Of a DNA stretch of 64,000 bases, positions 1-10,998 are shown piece after piece. A program made the position numbers and the translations under genes. Location of the stretch: contig CAJNDS010002236.1 of the NCBI GenBank assembly GCA_905221605.1, positions 372,001 to 436,000 of the forward strand. Direction: 5' to 3'. The notes under the pieces were generated by a model that did not search any database, was not told where the DNA came from, and saw nothing but the letters and a program-made list of their open reading frames with translations. This stretch comes from Symbiodinium natans. Taxonomy: Eukaryota > Sar > Dinophyceae > Suessiales > Symbiodiniaceae. The number at the start of each line of letters is the position of its first letter. Within the stretch, counting starts at the first letter, position 1.

Positions 1-1260
1 TATGCCAAACCCAAACCTCCATGCGGAAACAGGAACTCCAGGAAGCCTATAAACAACAAAAGCAACAAAAGAAGACCCAACAACCCAAAACACCAGCACA
101 ACCACAAGCCCAACATGCGCAGGCTTCAACCTATACTCCCCGTAGAACCTTAATAAAATCAATACGTTCAATATCCCCTTGGGTTTTATATAAACAAAAA
201 TGGAAAAAAAATTCCCAAGGGGGATATAGCAACAAAAAAACGGTAAAACAAAGGCGACCGTCAAGGGCGGGGCGGGTCGTGGATTTCCAGCTTCTGGGCA
301 GCAAGATCCCAGGCGGGCATGACCTGCAAACCCGTTGTCTTCCTTACTATGGTTACTATATGTTACTATTATTGCAACTCTCTAATGCTACTACTCTGAC
401 CCGGACTCTTACCACTGACCACTACCATGACTATTACCACTACTATCACTCAGGGATCAGAGGTTCAAACCCGTGTCTTCGGGGCTCCCTTTGCGGACTG
501 AGGGTGTGGGTTTCGGGTTTAGGGTTCAGTGCAGGGTTTATAGGGTGCGGGGTTTAAGGGTGCAGGGTTTATCGGGTTCGGGGTTTTAGCGTGTGGGGCT
601 TCGGCTGCAAGACTGCGGCTCATGGCTCACTTCGGCACTTCCCTGCGAGTCATGCACGAGGCCCCACCACGCTCAAGCGTGGGGCGGTTCATTTGCCGGG
701 GACTTGATGCCCTTCCATGCAAGCATCTGCCAAACTTGCGGGCCTTCCTGAATCCTACGAGTATTTGGTGCGTCCCTTCTTCCGGGTGTCCTTTTTAAGA
801 AGACTCAACTGAGTATGGAGGCATTGAGGGGGCCGGCTCCGATGTTGAAGCTTCAGGTCTCCCAACCCGAGGGAACTCTCAAGCTGGACTGCAAGTTGGC
901 AGAATGCAAAGTGTACAGGAGCCGGTTTTCATTCCCGACTCTCGCAATCCTACATGCTACATGGGGGAGTCCTCTTTCGGGTACCCTGAATACAAGGCTC
1001 CGTATGATAGTAGGAACCCCACGAGGGACCATAATTTAGACAATCCCCCACATGGTTCTGCCTCACCAGCACAACCGTGAGAAAGCATGGCATGATGCTT
1101 CGGCAGTTCTGCCGCATGCCTTAATTGAAACAGTTAGCGGAGACCATTTCCATTTTCTAACCATGCACCACCCTCTAGCACCGAAACCATAGAAACCCTT
1201 TTCTATTGATTCTTACTCTTGCCGTAGCACTCGGCATGTATTACATGTATTAAACCCGTC
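1..1260. other. No supported gene; degenerate heptad repeats
   Basis: I see no convincing coding exon here. Around 500-600 there are decayed G-rich heptads related to TTTAGGG. The plus-strand open frames are low in complexity or have no recognisable motif. A short simple-sequence tract of TAC/TAT type lies near 345-450. Confidence 0.4.
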
Positions 1261-1265
1261 AAACT

Positions 1266-1345
1266 CTTCAACATCAACCCTAAACCCTAAACCCTAAACC
1301 CTAAACCCTAAACCCCAAACCCCAAACCCCAAACCCTAACCCAAC
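1266..1345. repeat. Telomere-like array, CCCTAAA on plus strand
   Basis: Tandem CCCTAAA heptads grading into CCCCAAA variants. The array is interstitial, so it is not a chromosome end. Confidence 0.9.
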
Positions 1346-1468
1346 ACCCGACCATCGATTCCACCTCCGGCCATCACTCCATCCAGGCGAGGCACCCGAC
1401 GCGTTTGACGTTGGTGCGGATGGGCCTCTTGGGTTTAGGGTTTAGGTTTTAGGGTTTAGGGTTTGGGT

Positions 1469-2077
1469 TCAGGAGCTTAGGGAACTGGGCGGGCTTTGAA
1501 TCTCCCTATATAACCCTGCAAGGGATTCTATGGAGGAAACTCCCCGCCTGAAGATGGTCTCGAAGCGCTTTGCAAGTTCATTCTTGGGCCCCGGATGCTC
1601 GGAGCCCAGGTCAGGGTCCGGGGGCACAAGTTCCGGATGGTTCTCCTTCTCCTGGGATGCCACCCGCCGCCCCATATCAGGCCCGGAGCCCTGAGAAGAA
1701 GATGAGTGGGCTGGGCGCGCAAGCGCGGCGGAGAGAGGCCGGGAGGGCCTGGAGGCCTTGGAGGACCTTGCCGAGCTCCCGCCCGAGGCCTTCTTGGAGG
1801 TTTGCAGGCTCCCTTTGGCGGACTCGGGCCTGCGGGAAGAGGCCGGCAAGGAGCTTGCATCCACCGACTCCGCGTAGGACAGGGCCGTCAGAGGCAAGGA
1901 TCCCAATTCGGAGACCAAAGGGCTCTGAGGCACGTCTTCAGCCTTAGCAAGCGGGTGCTGGAAGCGATCCACAATCTTGAATCCTGACACCCCAAAACCT
2001 CCCAAGAACAGCCCGGCGGCGATCTTGTCTGCGGCAGGAGCTGGTGTGGGCAGCGTAGGCGCCTCCCTCTGACACAC
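1469..2077 (-). CDS. Candidate exon, disordered Ser/Pro-rich protein segment
   Basis: A 202-codon minus-strand open frame in GC-rich sequence between telomere-like arrays. The peptide is rich in Ser, Ala, Pro and Lys in the middle, with acidic and basic blocks, a KEN-like stretch (SQEKENHPEL) and a more ordered tail containing AKRFETIFRRGVSSIESLAGLYREI cut across a helix-like pattern. I recognise no domain. It is probably an internal exon or exon pair of the gene whose other short exons lie at 2.3-6.2 kb on the same strand. Two overlapping plus-strand frames are treated as shadows because all anchored genes in the window are on the minus strand. The true ends depend on splice sites I could not fix. 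Confidence 0.35.
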   Translation of the reverse strand: MCQREAPTLPTPAPAADKIAAGLFLGGFGVSGFKIVDRFQHPLAKAEDVPQSPLVSELGSLPLTALSYAESVDASSLPASSRRPESAKGSLQTSKKASGGSSARSSKASRPSRPLSAALARPAHSSSSQGSGPDMGRRVASQEKENHPELVPPDPDLGSEHPGPKNELAKRFETIFRRGVSSIESLAGLYREIQSPPSSLSS

Positions 2078-2137
2078 GACGCCCAGAGGAACTTGCCTCA
2101 GCGGGGGGGTTCGGGAGCGAAGGCTCTGTGCTTGGAC

Positions 2138-2308
2138 CTAAACCCTAAACCTTAAAAACTAAACCCTAAACCCTAAACCCTAAACCCTAAACCCTAAACC
2201 CTAAACCCTAAACCCTAAACCCTAAACCCTAAACCCTAAACCCTAAACCCTAAACCCTAAACCCTAAACCCTAAACCCTAACCCTAAACCCTAAACCCTA
2301 AACCCTAC
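2138..2308. repeat. Telomere-like array, CCCTAAA on plus strand
   Basis: About 23 nearly perfect CCCTAAA heptads. With the opposite-orientation array at 2429-2562 it encloses a 120-bp unique segment. Confidence 0.95.
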
Positions 2309-2428
2309 ACTTGCAGCAATCATCAACCATGAAACTGAGGTCAGCACGATCTCTGAGCTCGGGCTGCATCCACCACCGGCCGCTGCAGTGGCGGCTTCCA
2401 GAGGCGCTCATTCTCCTCTGGCGATTCC
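2309..2428 (-). CDS. Exon-like unique segment between inverted arrays
   Basis: A 120-bp GC-rich unique segment enclosed by CCCTAAA on the left and TTTAGGG on the right. This is the arrangement seen around better supported minus-strand exons, such as 4515-4648. Two minus frames are open over most of it. I recognise no motif, and it is called mainly from context. Confidence 0.25.
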
Positions 2429-2562
2429 GTTTAGGGTTATAGGGTTAGGGTTTAGGGTTTAGGGTTTAGGGTTTAGGGTCTAGGGTCTAGGGTTTAGGGT
2501 TTAGGGTTTAGGGTTTAGGGTTTAGGGTTTAGGGTTTAGGGTTTAGGGTTTAGGGTTTAGGG
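2429..2562. repeat. Telomere-like array, TTTAGGG on plus strand
   Basis: About 18 TTTAGGG heptads with a few TCTAGGG variants. Confidence 0.95.
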
Positions 2563-3846
2563 ATATTCGGAAGTTTCGAAACCCTCAACCTTGAACCCTC
2601 CACCCTGCAGCCGGCGCGCCTTGCGGTCGAAGTCCAGGTGTGACCTACCTTGGAGGACCCCAGGGCTCTCTTCAGGAGCGTTGGGGGAGGCATGAAAACG
2701 GGCCGGCTATCTTCATTTATAGGTGTTTAGGGGTTAATGGTTAGGGGTTAGGATTTAGGGCTTCGAGATTCGGGTTGAGGGTGTTGGGTTTGAGGTTTAG
2801 CGTCACATCAACTGGACAGCAGCCTTGGTTTAGGGTGCAGGACCGGACATGCAAACCCCAATCCTTCAAAGTCCAAGAAACCCTTTCAAACTGCTCTCCC
2901 AACTGGCCCCTGGCGGTCGAAAATCGCTGCACCAAAGATATGGACATGTCAGGAGATACAAAGGGCCAAATTGGGCAGGTTGCAGCATTTCTTGTGTTTC
3001 TGCCGGTCAGTGCAGTGAGCATCAGGTTTTTGCTGCGTTTGTCTCATTTCTTCTACACACGTGTGACATAGGCAACTAATCCACACGAAGTGCGCTTGTC
3101 ATTCCAATATGCATTCCGTCTTTGCGGACATGGGCCGCAGGACATCACAGAGACAACGAAGTGGCCACTCACGGAATCGCGACATAGTCGATCTAGCTAG
3201 CCCCCGACGGCCTTCCAGGAACTCTTGTTTCTTATGCTTCTTTGCCCCCGGGCAAACTTTTGCGAGACTGCAATCGGCAAGCGGCCCAGGCCAGGGAAAA
3301 GCTCCAGACGGTTGGATTTGGGCTCGGGCCCCGAAAAGCCATGGCTCCCGGGCTGCAGATCCCCCCACAAACTCGCGCAAAATGCTGTGAAATGTGCGGC
3401 GGATCGTAAGAGCCGGGCTCTGCTTTCGCTGTGCCGTTCGCAAGGACTCCAGCGACCGCACTGCCTCCGAAGATGGTCAGAGGGTTTAATAAATTTAAAG
3501 TTCACGCCTTAAGCCCCTGAAGAATACGGTCCTATTGCCCTTTAAACACTAGGAAACCCCCAACTTCTGAAACGGGGCTATGATGTTTCCAGCAGGGCTG
3601 CCAAAGCGAACTCCCGGCGTTGGGCCGCGTCGGACGCATGCGCGTAGCGCTGCATGCTGGACTGCTGACCGGCCTGGCGCCCCATGGGGAGGGAGTTGCA
3701 CCCTATGCGATACCCTGATCCCCAATGCAATGGTCCCTATGATCCCTCAACCTGGGTGGCTTGGCATATGAAGCTCAGGGGGGTGTTAAGCAGCGGCAAC
3801 AGCTGAGCAACGATCCCAGCCACAACAATCCTGTCACATGGCTGCC
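2563..3846. other. No firmly supported gene
   Basis: Several overlapping open frames of 60-120 codons occur on both strands (for example 3099-3461 minus), but none shows a family motif or exon-like boundaries. A short segment near 2590-2690 on the minus strand is open and GC-rich and could be an exon. Around 2720-2800 there are decayed heptads. Confidence 0.3.
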
Positions 3847-4025
3847 TCATTCTTCTACCAACCGTGCGTGCACCCGGCTAGAGCATGCATCCTTGTCATT
3901 TGCTTCCCTGAACCACTGGGCAGCCTTGAACACTCCCGTGCACTTGTTGGCCAGGACCGCCGCATCCTCCATGGCGGGCTTGGGTATCCCGAAATGCTTC
4001 TGGTAGCTGGTAGTCGGGTCCAACC
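3847..4025 (-). CDS. Candidate terminal exon, unknown protein
   Basis: A minus-strand open segment ending in a TGA stop, with natural-looking soluble composition. It includes SYQKHFGIPKPAMEDAAVL followed by a charged helix-like stretch (KAAQWFREANDKDA). No family is recognised. It is probably the 3' end of the minus-strand gene that begins at or above 6.2 kb. An alternative terminal exon is open at about 4166-4330 and also ends in a stop, so two genes or two transcript ends may be present. Confidence 0.35.
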
Positions 4026-4165
4026 TGCAAGGCAGGGGCCATGGAAAGGGCCGCACATCAGCTCGGTTCGACAAAGATCAGAAGAAACAACTCTGCAAAA
4101 AGGGCCCCCAAAACCCCAAACCCTACGCCACCCCCACAAAAAAAAGAAGCAGATGAGCCCGGTCA

Positions 4166-4330
4166 CTGCCAGTTCTCCGGGCTCAGGCTGTCTCGCACTC
4201 CGGATCCGGAGTAGAAGTCCGGTCGCCGCTTCGGGGGCCGATTCACCGCCGCGGCGCGCTTGTGCTTGCGGAACGCCGCCTGGTTCGTAGTGCCCGGAAA
4301 GCCTGGGCAACGAGCGCAAGCAGCGAACCC
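4166..4330 (-). CDS. Candidate exon with stop, basic protein segment
   Basis: A minus-strand open segment rich in Lys and Arg (for example AFRKHKRAAAVNRPPKRRPD) ending in PENWQ and a TGA stop. The composition looks coding, but a second frame is also open through the same bases. No family is recognised. Confidence 0.25.
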
Positions 4331-4398
4331 CCAACCCCCCCAACCAACTCTCAACCCGCCACACCCCCCCCCAAAAAAAAAAAAAACTGGGAAAATAT

Positions 4399-4461
4399 GT
4401 TTATATATATATATATATATATATATAAACAAATAAACAACTAAATAAATATATATATATA
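4399..4461. repeat. TA dinucleotide microsatellite
   Basis: Two runs of alternating T and A separated by AAACAAATAAACAACTAAAT-like sequence. Confidence 0.9.
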
Positions 4462-4514
4462 TAAACACAAACATGAAAATACACGACATACCAAAGCTCT
4501 TAGAAACCCCAAAG

Positions 4515-4648
4515 CCCTGAGCTCATCACGGCCAGGCCGCTGCACACCGAGGAGGAGAGGTCCGTCTCGGAGAGGGAGGGGGTGGCCAGGCTGGACTCGC
4601 GGGAGCCCACGGAGGTGGACTCGGAGCTGTGGCCATCGAGCCAGTCCT
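4515..4648 (-). CDS. Internal exon, Ser/Thr-rich acidic segment
   Basis: In transcript sense a C-rich heptad tract ends in CCCCCAG, which is the acceptor. The exon then reads QDWLDGHSSESTSVGSRESS and continues Ser/Thr/Leu-rich to about 4515. After that the transcript becomes G-rich again (GGGCTTTGGGG). No domain is recognised; the composition suggests a disordered phosphorylatable linker. It is among the better supported of the small exons between 1.5 and 6.2 kb because both borders fit the intron pattern seen in the kinesin and ABC genes. Confidence 0.45.
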
Positions 4649-4654
4649 GGGGGT

Positions 4655-4760
4655 TGAGGGCTTAGGGTTTAGGGTTTAGGGTTTAGGGTTTAGGGTTTAG
4701 GGTTTAGGGTTTAGGTTTTAGGGCTTCGGGTTTAGGGTGTAGGGTTCAGGGCTTAAAGAC
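4655..4760. repeat. Telomere-like array, TTTAGGG on plus strand
   Basis: TTTAGGG heptads abutting the exon at 4515-4648. In the minus-strand transcript this is a CCCTAAA tract just before the acceptor. Confidence 0.9.
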
Positions 4761-5351
4761 CATGGCTGGGTTGAAGAGGAGGATTTGTATTTTGCTCGGG
4801 GCGCTCGGGCCCCGGCAATGTTCCAAAGCCGAGCCAAGGCGAGCTACTCTCAGGTGAAGTATCAACAACCCAAAACCCTACTCCCTAGTTCCTGGTATCC
4901 CGGATTCAATCCTGAATCCTCAGACCCTAAAGAAGGGTGTCAGTCTCAACGATTGAGTTGGGGGGGGGGGGGCTTGGGCCACAGCTGCTGAGATGCCAGG
5001 AAGGAGTTGCGCTTGGCTGCACCAGCCGGGCTCGGCCTCGCAAGGGGCTCTCTCTCCAAACGTTCGCCTTTACTTCGAGGCTGCCTTTACTGGTCTGCTT
5101 CCCAGCTTTAAAAAACCTTGGATTTCAGGGCTGAAAAACTGAGGGTGCAAGGGTGTGGGGGCTGAAGCCCTAGGACGGCGGCCTTTGGCCCTTCAGGGCA
5201 TCTGGGGCTGCGCACACCCCAACGACCTGTGCAGGGCAAAGTGAGGCAGAGAGCAGGAGAAAGCTCAAAACAGCTTCTTGGGAGGTTAGAGAAGATCAGG
5301 GGACCAACGATGAACCCCGAAAAGCTTTCGTTCACAAGCTGCAAAACCCAG

Positions 5352-5445
5352 GGCACCTCGAGGCGCTCAGGCGACTGCGCTGCGTGGAGGGAGCTGAGGG
5401 TGCGAAGGAAGCGCCTGTCAGCATGGGGGCGCGCGGTGGAGGCTC
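5352..5445 (-). CDS. Candidate exon, unknown protein
   Basis: Minus-strand open segment reading ASTARPHADRRFLRTLSSLH and then AAQSPERLE. The composition is amphipathic and helical and unlike the surrounding repeats. No family is recognised. A neighbouring open segment at about 5454-5610 may also be coding, but its frame is less convincing. Confidence 0.3.
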
Positions 5446-5702
5446 GATAGGATTTAGGTGTTTAGGGAACCCCTGAACCCTCCACCCTTCAACCCTGCAA
5501 ACCACAAAGCTTCGCCTTCGGTGATGAAAAAAAGGAACTCAAGCCAGCGAAGATTGTAGACATGGTCGGCTGTGTGGGGCTTTTGGGGCCTAGAGCAACT
5601 CGGAGCCCTCTCAAACCCACAAACCACCCCCTCTCCCAAAGCCCTCATCATCCCTCGAAGTCCTAAACCCTAACCACACAAAAAAACCGGAAAAATGAAA
5701 AA

Positions 5703-5704
<2 letters not shown>

Positions 5705-5743
<39 letters not shown>
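5705..5743. repeat. 39-nt A homopolymer
   Basis: An uninterrupted run of 39 A residues on the plus strand, with A-rich flanks on the left. Confidence 0.95.
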
Positions 5744-5744
<1 letters not shown>

Positions 5745-5839
5745 AAGCACCAAACTCCCCAAACCAGAACAATCCTGGGAACCCAAACTTCCCAACCCCC
5801 TCAACCCTAAGCCGTAAACCCTAAACCCTGCACCCCAAA

Positions 5840-5896
5840 AGCCCGTTGGGGACCTCTGCTCGTGCTTCGGCCTCGACGCATGCCATGTGGTCACCT
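5840..5896 (-). CDS. Candidate second exon, DHMACVEAEARAEVP
   Basis: In transcript sense a CCCTAAA tract ends in CCCAG, followed by an open segment containing HMACVEAEARAEVP. It lies directly downstream of the candidate first exon at 6118-6202 across an intron that consists almost wholly of heptads. Confidence 0.35.
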
Positions 5897-5898
5897 GG

Positions 5899-6110
5899 GT
5901 TTAGGGTTTAGGGTTTAGGGATTTAGGGTTTAGGGCTTGGGGTTGAGGATAACCTGGTGCCTTAAACTGCAATCGCCAATGGGGATTCAGGGTTTGGGGT
6001 TTAGGGGTTTAGGAAGTTTAGGGTTTAAGGGTTAGGGGTTTCGGGCTTCGTGGTTTAAGGTGTTAGGGTTTAGGAGTTTGGGGGTTTAGGGTTTAGTTTC
6101 TTCAGGTTTG
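5899..6110. repeat. Degenerate telomere-like array
   Basis: TTTAGGG and variants (TTTGGGG, TTCGGGC, TTAGGAG) on the plus strand fill the presumed intron between the exons at 6118-6202 and 5840-5896. Confidence 0.85.
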
Positions 6111-6117
6111 GGACCCC

Positions 6118-6202
6118 CGTCCTCTGGCAGGTCGGCCCTCAGCAGCTCCGAAACGAAGCACTCCCGCGCGGAGGCGGCCGAGAGATCATGGCCGGATGCC
6201 AT
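6118..6202 (-). CDS. Candidate first coding exon, unknown protein
   Basis: Minus strand: an ATG at 6200-6202 opens MASGHDLSAASARECFVSEL and continues LRADLPEDG before the intron of C-rich heptads. It looks like an N-terminal exon. The gene would run leftward through small exons at 5840-5896, 5352-5445, 4515-4648 and possibly to 3847 or beyond. No family is recognised. Alternative: it is an internal exon and the Met is incidental. Confidence 0.4.
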
Positions 6203-6589
6203 GAGCACAGGAGCTGAGACCCTGGTAGCTACTAGATCAATTCATGGCTCATGAGCATGGGATACCTGGGCTACGAATGGCCTTGGAGGTGCAGACGTTG
6301 CGGGTTCCGACAGCTCTCTGCTAGAGCTCATGATGTATAAAGCCTTAACCTAGCATAGCAGTCCGGCAGAGCAAGGGACGGCGTGGGAGATTTGGCAGCT
6401 GCAGCTGCTTGTACGATTTAGGCTCGAGGCTCTATCGCGCTTCGACTGGAGGGCCGCATGACATGACAGCGACAGCCTGCTGCGAGTAGAAGCACCAGGG
6501 GGCGTAGAACAAAATCGCAGTCACGGGGTTCTCCTGCAGAAGCAGCACACTCACCCATGAAGGGGCAGGATTTTTGTTTTCGTTTTCGG
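6203..6589. other. No gene seen
   Basis: Unique sequence with no convincing exon. It would hold the 5' flank of the gene starting at 6202 if that start is right. Confidence 0.3.
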
Positions 6590-6690
6590 GCGGTGGCGGC
6601 AGTCCTTCATGTACTGCTTGAGGTTTTTATTCGTCAACTCGTCCACAGCCTTCACAGAGGGTGAATTTCCCCTACTCCTGGGGCCTAGAG
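6590..6690 (-). CDS. Candidate exon, VKAVDELTNKNLKQYMKDC
   Basis: Minus-strand open segment with a helical charged composition, NSPSVKAVDELTNKNLKQYM, then KDCRHRPK. No family is recognised. The segment belongs upstream of the gene starting at 6202, or to a separate gene. Confidence 0.35.
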
Positions 6691-7129
6691 AAGAGCTGCT
6701 GGGCAATCGAAACCGAAGCCTTTGTCCATCGAACCGAGGTCGCACTGTCCGTCTACCAAAGATGTCAATCGTGAGTGTGGTTCTAAGCGGAGTGTTGGGC
6801 AGCCGCCGGGGCAGTTCTCGTAGCTGGCTCTTCCCAAAACCCCAAATTTTCCATACCTTACACCCTAAGCCCTAAAGCCCCAAACCCTAAGCCGAAATCC
6901 CCAGAAATCAATTTTGCGGCACTTGAAACCTCCCGCAGCCAATCACATCCCTGAGGCACGGGCATGCTTCTGCGCCCTCAGCATGCGATGCACTCAAGCA
7001 GCCCCATGCTGGGGCTTCTTCGAGTTGGGGTTTTCGGGTTTTGGGGTTTTTGCGTGTTAGGGATTTAGGGGTTTAGGGTTCGAGGGTTTTGGGTTGAGGG
7101 TTTTGGGGTGGAGGGTCCAGCGATTCAAG

Positions 7130-7310
7130 GTACAAGAGGTAGCCCAGATCGTCACGGTGTCATACCCTTCAAGCATGCAACTTGCTGGCAGTGTTCCATT
7201 AAACTCCAAACCTCTCAACCTCTCCTTCAAAACCTCCGCACAACACTCCAGAGAACTGATCCCCAGCTCCCGGGGCATCCGGGGTAAGGGCTGGCTGCTG
7301 CCCAGCAATC
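7130..7310 (-). CDS. Candidate exon, unknown folded segment
   Basis: About 60 minus-strand codons with balanced globular composition, including ELGISSLECCAEVLKERLRG and LEGYDTVTIWATS. Decayed heptads lie on both sides (7020-7110 and 7375-7450). I cannot assign a family. It is one of the more protein-like segments in the first 9 kb. Confidence 0.4.
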
Positions 7311-8624
7311 CTCCCAGGTCGAAGCTCGAAGCCTGTGTGGAGGTTTGGTGATGTTTGGGGAGGTTACCGATTTTAGGCTTTAAGGGGGTTTAGGGGGTTT
7401 AGGGTTGAGGGGGTTTGGAGGGTTTTGGGGCTTCAGGGGCTTTAGGGCTTTGGGCTTGGGATGGCGGGGGCTCCAGCAACGCAAGAAACCTAAACCCCCC
7501 CTCCTCAAAGCCCACCTACAAGTCCCCTTAAAACCCTCCCTAAACCCCCTCAAAACAAAGAAACTACGCCCGAGCCCCCGGCGCGAGCCAACAGCAGCGC
7601 GCCCCAAAAGAAGGCCCGGGCCATGATTGGAAACAAAATGCAGGGGGTGAGGGGTGAAGTGCTCTTTGGGGCCTCGACTGCTGCTTCCCTTCTGCGACTT
7701 TTTGGAAGGTTTTGTGGGCCCTGACATGTGGGGTGTTTTTGGGGCTTAGGAGGTCCGCAAGTGATCTTGGCACGGTATTCATGGAGAGGCTCCTACAGCT
7801 CGCCTCTTATAGAAAATAGGTCCCGAACTCTGGAACTCCGGCATCCCAAAACCTATAAACCCTGAAAACTGCAGACCTAGAAGGCTCCACACGGTGTAAT
7901 GCCTTTCATGGTGCCATCACCTCCTGTCTGAGCAGCGAAAGACTGCACCCAGAGAGGTCAAGTGAGTTCCGGCACCTTCTCGAGAGGGCGGCTCCAGTCG
8001 TATTTTGGGGCCGTTCTCGGAGTTTGAGGAGGTTTTTCTTGGGCGCGGGGTCGTGGTAGGGCTCCGGGGCCTTAAAGCAGCCATCCCTGCCCTATCCCGC
8101 TCCGACGGTTCGCGCCTGAAGGAGCTTGGAACAAACGTGCTCTTTTTCACTGGTGCGAACACTCCTGCCTTGATGTCTGCTCGGGGCCCAGGGCAGTCGA
8201 AAAATCATGGCGAGTTGCAGATGGCGTTCAACTACCCGGTTCACTCCAGGTCAGGAGAGGCTCCTGTTCCATGGCTCCGCTGCCGTCTAACCTCTAAACC
8301 TGAGGCACAGAGAGGTCTTCAGTCTTTGAAACGTCTCAGGCTATGCGAGCCGATGCATCCCGAGTCAGAGTCGTGGTCCGAGCAATCGCCCAGCAGGTCG
8401 CCTGGCTTCACACACATGGCTTGGACGGAGGGGGGCTATACACGTATAAACAGGATGCGAAGGATTGTAGAAGGAGTATATAAGGCTTGCGGGGAAAACT
8501 CTTGGTGGTTGCAAGATTGGGGTTGTTTCCTGAGCGCCCCAAGACGGCAAAACATCTCACAGATGCCATGCAACCACAGCCTTCAGGCGCCGGACGGCGC
8601 GGCACCAAACCCATACCCACAAAC
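7311..8624. other. Uncertain; open frames without motifs
   Basis: Decayed heptads at about 7375-7450. Minus-strand open frames at 7564-7782 and 7917-8162 are Pro/Ser/Arg-rich and could be disordered exons. A 212-codon plus-strand frame at 8005-8643 has no recognisable motif and is on the strand opposite to all anchored genes, so I do not call it. Confidence 0.3.
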
Positions 8625-8678
8625 CCTAAGCTCTAAGCCCTAAGCCCTAAACCCTAAACCCTAAACCCTAAACCCATA
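8625..8678. repeat. Telomere-like array, CCCTAAA on plus strand
   Basis: CCCTAAG/CCCTAAA heptads on the donor side of the candidate exon at 8695-8777. Confidence 0.85.
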
Positions 8679-8694
8679 CCCGTGCACCCTAAGA

Positions 8695-8777
8695 GCTTTA
8701 CCACGGACTGCCAGCTAAGGTCTCGGCGGTAGGTGCACCAGACCGATGGTGACAGCGAACTGGCTCCTGGAGTGTTT
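8695..8777 (-). CDS. Candidate short exon between inverted heptads
   Basis: In transcript sense, C-rich heptads run into ACACTCCAG and then GAGCCAGTTCGC. The open segment contains SLSPSVWCTYRRDLSWQSVV. It is enclosed by CCCTAAA on the left and TTTAGGG/TTGAGGG on the right, like other exons here. No family is recognised. Confidence 0.3.
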
Positions 8778-8810
8778 GTGTTTAGGGTCTTGGGTTTTGG
8801 GTTTACGGTA

Positions 8811-9343
<533 letters not shown>

Positions 9344-10567
9344 GTTTCGGGGTTCAGCATCTCACGTGCAAGCATTCACGAGACAAGAAGCTTATCAGGC
9401 GACAGACCCAGCACCCACCCGCCCATCAGGCCCTGCAAAATTATGAATTTACAACACCACTCAATCCACCTGCTCCCAGAAAGCGAGCAGATATCCAATT
9501 CATCCGGACACCAAGCCGAATAGCTGCAGATTCTTGAACGAGTAAATTTCTAGATTCGGAGTGCTTCGAAAAAGGCAGCTTGGGGACTCGCAAACTGGCG
9601 GGGGGCGGGAGGGGGAAACGCTACTGCTATGTTGCCACATCCCACCTGGTTCTCGCTACCATTCGATTCTTCCCCCAGGATGAAATCCGGTCACAAATGA
9701 GGGGATTTTCGTGCGTGGATGATATCGAGGACGATGTCGAAATGGCCAGGTAGGTATCATTCTGAACGTTCGGATTCCGACATCGCTTGATGTGCATCTC
9801 GATACGCTCTGAATTCGGAATCCGGGCCAATTGTGACCCGATTCCAAGATTTCCAAGGTCGATATAGAAGTGAGATGGAATGCAGATGTTCGGATTCTGC
9901 AGATTCCCAATCCTGTCAGCTTTCATGAAATTAAACGACAAGGTCTTTAGGCTTGGGGTGTTCCCCAATGCCCAAACACGGTCAACAGATGTAGGATGCA
10001 GTGCATCAAAGTTCACGGCGCAAAGGGTAAGCAAAGCGTTGAGGGCAGATAGATGGTCGTCTGAGGGCTTCGGGCTTTAAGTGTTTGGGGTTGGTAGTTG
10101 GCGCAGCAGGCCTGCAGTCGCGACGAGGCAAATGCCTTAGCGATCCGGCAAATCTGTTGCTCTGACGAAACACCGCGGCATAGCTAACGAGCAGCTTCGG
10201 GCATTTGCGCTGCATTTCTCTGCATGCCACGGCGGTACGTGCAAGTCATTCCAGGCCGCACATATGGCCATTCCGGTTCTCGTGGCGGGTGACCAAGGAC
10301 ATCCAAACTATTGAGGCTTGTCGTCCCAGAATCAAGTGATCAAGTCCTTGGCCGACGTGCCGCCTCGAGATTCATTGACCTAGATCGTTCTCACTCGCAC
10401 AGCCAGCTAAAGAAGAAGCATCAACTGGTCTGGGACGACCATGCACCACGGAGCCTGAATGAGTAAATTGGCGGCTGTGCGGAGGTCGAGAGAACGATGC
10501 TCTGAGCCCTGTACACGCCACATTCGCGGCTGGAGAGCCCGAATTCATGCCATCCGGCGGCAAACTC

Positions 10568-10625
10568 GAGAAAGAGAGAGAGAGACAGAGAGAGAGAGAG
10601 AGGAAAAAAAGAGAGAGAGAGAGGT
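10568..10625. repeat. GA microsatellite
   Basis: Purine-rich GA/GAAA repeats. The unit-2 counterpart near 15060-15085 is much shorter. Confidence 0.9.
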
Positions 10626-10998
10626 GCGACTCTCGGTGTGAGAGGTGGAGAGAACATGAGAGAACGATACTCTGAGCCCTTCACACGCCACATTCGCGGC
10701 TGGAGAGCCCGAATTCCGGCAAATTCTATCGAAAGAAAAAGCGAGAGATCCCCAAGCGCTAGAGATGTCGCAAGCCCTGCCCCACCGCCTGGTAGTGCCA
10801 GCTCAGAACCTCAGAAATCTGCTGGTCGGCGCTGCCCTCGCGGAACGTCCAGCCCATCCTCTCCGAGAATCGCGGCTGCAAAGAGCACCGGCCCGAGTCG
10901 GGATTTGGGAACCAAGTCGGGATTTGGGGCTCGGGCGACTTGAGCTTCAGGACGTTGAAACGTGTAGGGATGCTTCACAACTTGCACTGCCGGATCTT

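Noticed and set aside
2138-2562. A chromosome end
   Set aside because: Arrays occur in both orientations throughout the window and inside introns, with unique sequence on both sides, so they are interstitial.
5705-5743. Poly(A) tail of a retroposed transcript
   Set aside because: No coding sequence or spliced-leader relic precedes it in the right orientation, and the flanks are themselves A-rich low-complexity sequence.
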